From: Nocardiopsis sp. TSRI0078 | GTDB lineage: Bacteria; Actinomycetota; Actinomycetes; Streptosporangiales; Streptosporangiaceae | Assembly (NCBI RefSeq): GCF_001905145.1 | Contig: NZ_LWLB01000012.1 | Coordinates: 372,001-436,000 of the forward strand | Direction of reading: 5' to 3' | DNA length: 64,000 nucleotides | Shown: piece by piece, positions 63,763-64,000 of the stretch | Layout: each line of letters opens with the position of its first letter | Position numbering within the stretch: position 1 is the stretch's first letter | Notes under the pieces: model-generated | Databases searched by the model: none | What the model was told of the DNA's origin: nothing | The model's input: the letters and a program-made list of their open reading frames with translations, nothing else | Position numbers and translations under genes: made by a program

Positions 63763-64000
63763 GTCCGGGCGACGCCCGGCCCGGTGCGGACGGGGCGGGG
63801 GGAGGGGCCCCTCCCCCCGCCGTGGCGACCGCGGCGGGGTCATCGTGGAGTTCGCCGCCACGGTGCCGTTCCTGATGCTGGCGCTGGCCCTGGTGTGGCA
63901 GGTCCTGCTGCTCGGCGTCACCGCCATGTACGCCTCGCACGGTGCCGCCGAAGCCGCCCGCCAGGCCGCCGTGACCCCCGACGACATGGCGCGCGTGGAC
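63755..64000 (+). CDS. TadE/TadG-like pseudopilin, cut by window end
   Basis: 82 codons visible. A basic Arg/Gly-rich leader (SGRRPARCGRG...PRRGDRGGVIVEF) is followed by the TadE-type segment VEFAATVPFLMLALALVWQV, with the Glu five residues before the hydrophobic stretch as in pseudopilins. Then LLLGVTAMYASHGAAEAARQ. GTG start overlaps the CpaE end by 8 bases. The gene continues past 64,000. Confidence 0.8.
   Translation, partial: MAESGRRPARCGRGGGRGPSPRRGDRGGVIVEFAATVPFLMLALALVWQVLLLGVTAMYASHGAAEAARQAAVTPDDMARVD

Overview
The window is very GC-rich (roughly 70% by eye), with GTG/TTG starts, G/C-ending codons and actinobacterial families (class F sortase, CHRD protein, DUF1023 hydrolase with a WXG-like partner, GAP1/TRAFAC GTPases, Tad pilus genes, Zur box). 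It is a chromosomal piece from a filamentous actinomycete. Nocardiopsis or another Streptosporangiales member is my best guess, inferred from protein style and not from a marker gene. No rRNA, complete tRNA or CRISPR array was seen.

Layout. 0.4-2.4 kb: a glutamyl-tRNA synthetase (probably a second copy) and a Nudix hydrolase. 2.4-11.7 kb: a tightly overlapping five-gene minus-strand operon (excisionase-like HTH, SNF2-type helicase, DUF4391, type III Mod, type III Res). Its base composition is visibly lower in GC, and its left edge lies inside a fragment of an XRE regulator gene. 11.8-13.2 kb: a graveyard (transposase fragment, tRNA 3'-end-like piece, Fic remnant). 13.8-18.6 kb: secreted proteins and lipoproteins plus a DUF7691 protein. 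18.8-21.8 kb: an SF1 helicase with a PLD nuclease-like domain and a DUF5710 tail. 21.9-27.1 kb: a collapsed DISARM locus (drmA N-terminus joined to a drmC-like C-terminus, and a drmMI piece), split by a WXG/DUF1023/lipoprotein trio. 27.3-32.6 kb: a lactococcin-972-type permease/ATPase/permease transporter with no intact bacteriocin. 33.4-43.9 kb: Imm21, a membrane STAND NTPase with TPRs, an AlkD-like repair protein, an acidic membrane protein, an OafA-type acyltransferase and a lipoprotein.

The centrepiece is 44.6-54.5 kb: five genes with GTGA/ATGA overlaps. They encode a giant Fn3/low-complexity protein, a zinc-ribbon TRAFAC GTPase, a GTPase-associated protein 1 (GAP1) homologue, a membrane-anchored second TRAFAC GTPase and a small membrane protein. 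This matches the computationally predicted GAP1/double-GTPase conflict systems. I know of no experimental function, and it is the best candidate here for an undescribed system.

The right end holds a CHRD/class F sortase pair, YciI, a VOC protein divergent from TetR, a CobW-like protein behind a textbook Zur box, a YkvA protein and the start of a Tad/Flp pilus locus (CpaB, CpaE, TadE-like) cut by the window end.

Caution for the reader: in at least eight places one G or C added to a run of 4-6 restores a broken frame. Either the sequence under-calls homopolymers or this strain has many single-base deletions. Genes called broken here may be intact.
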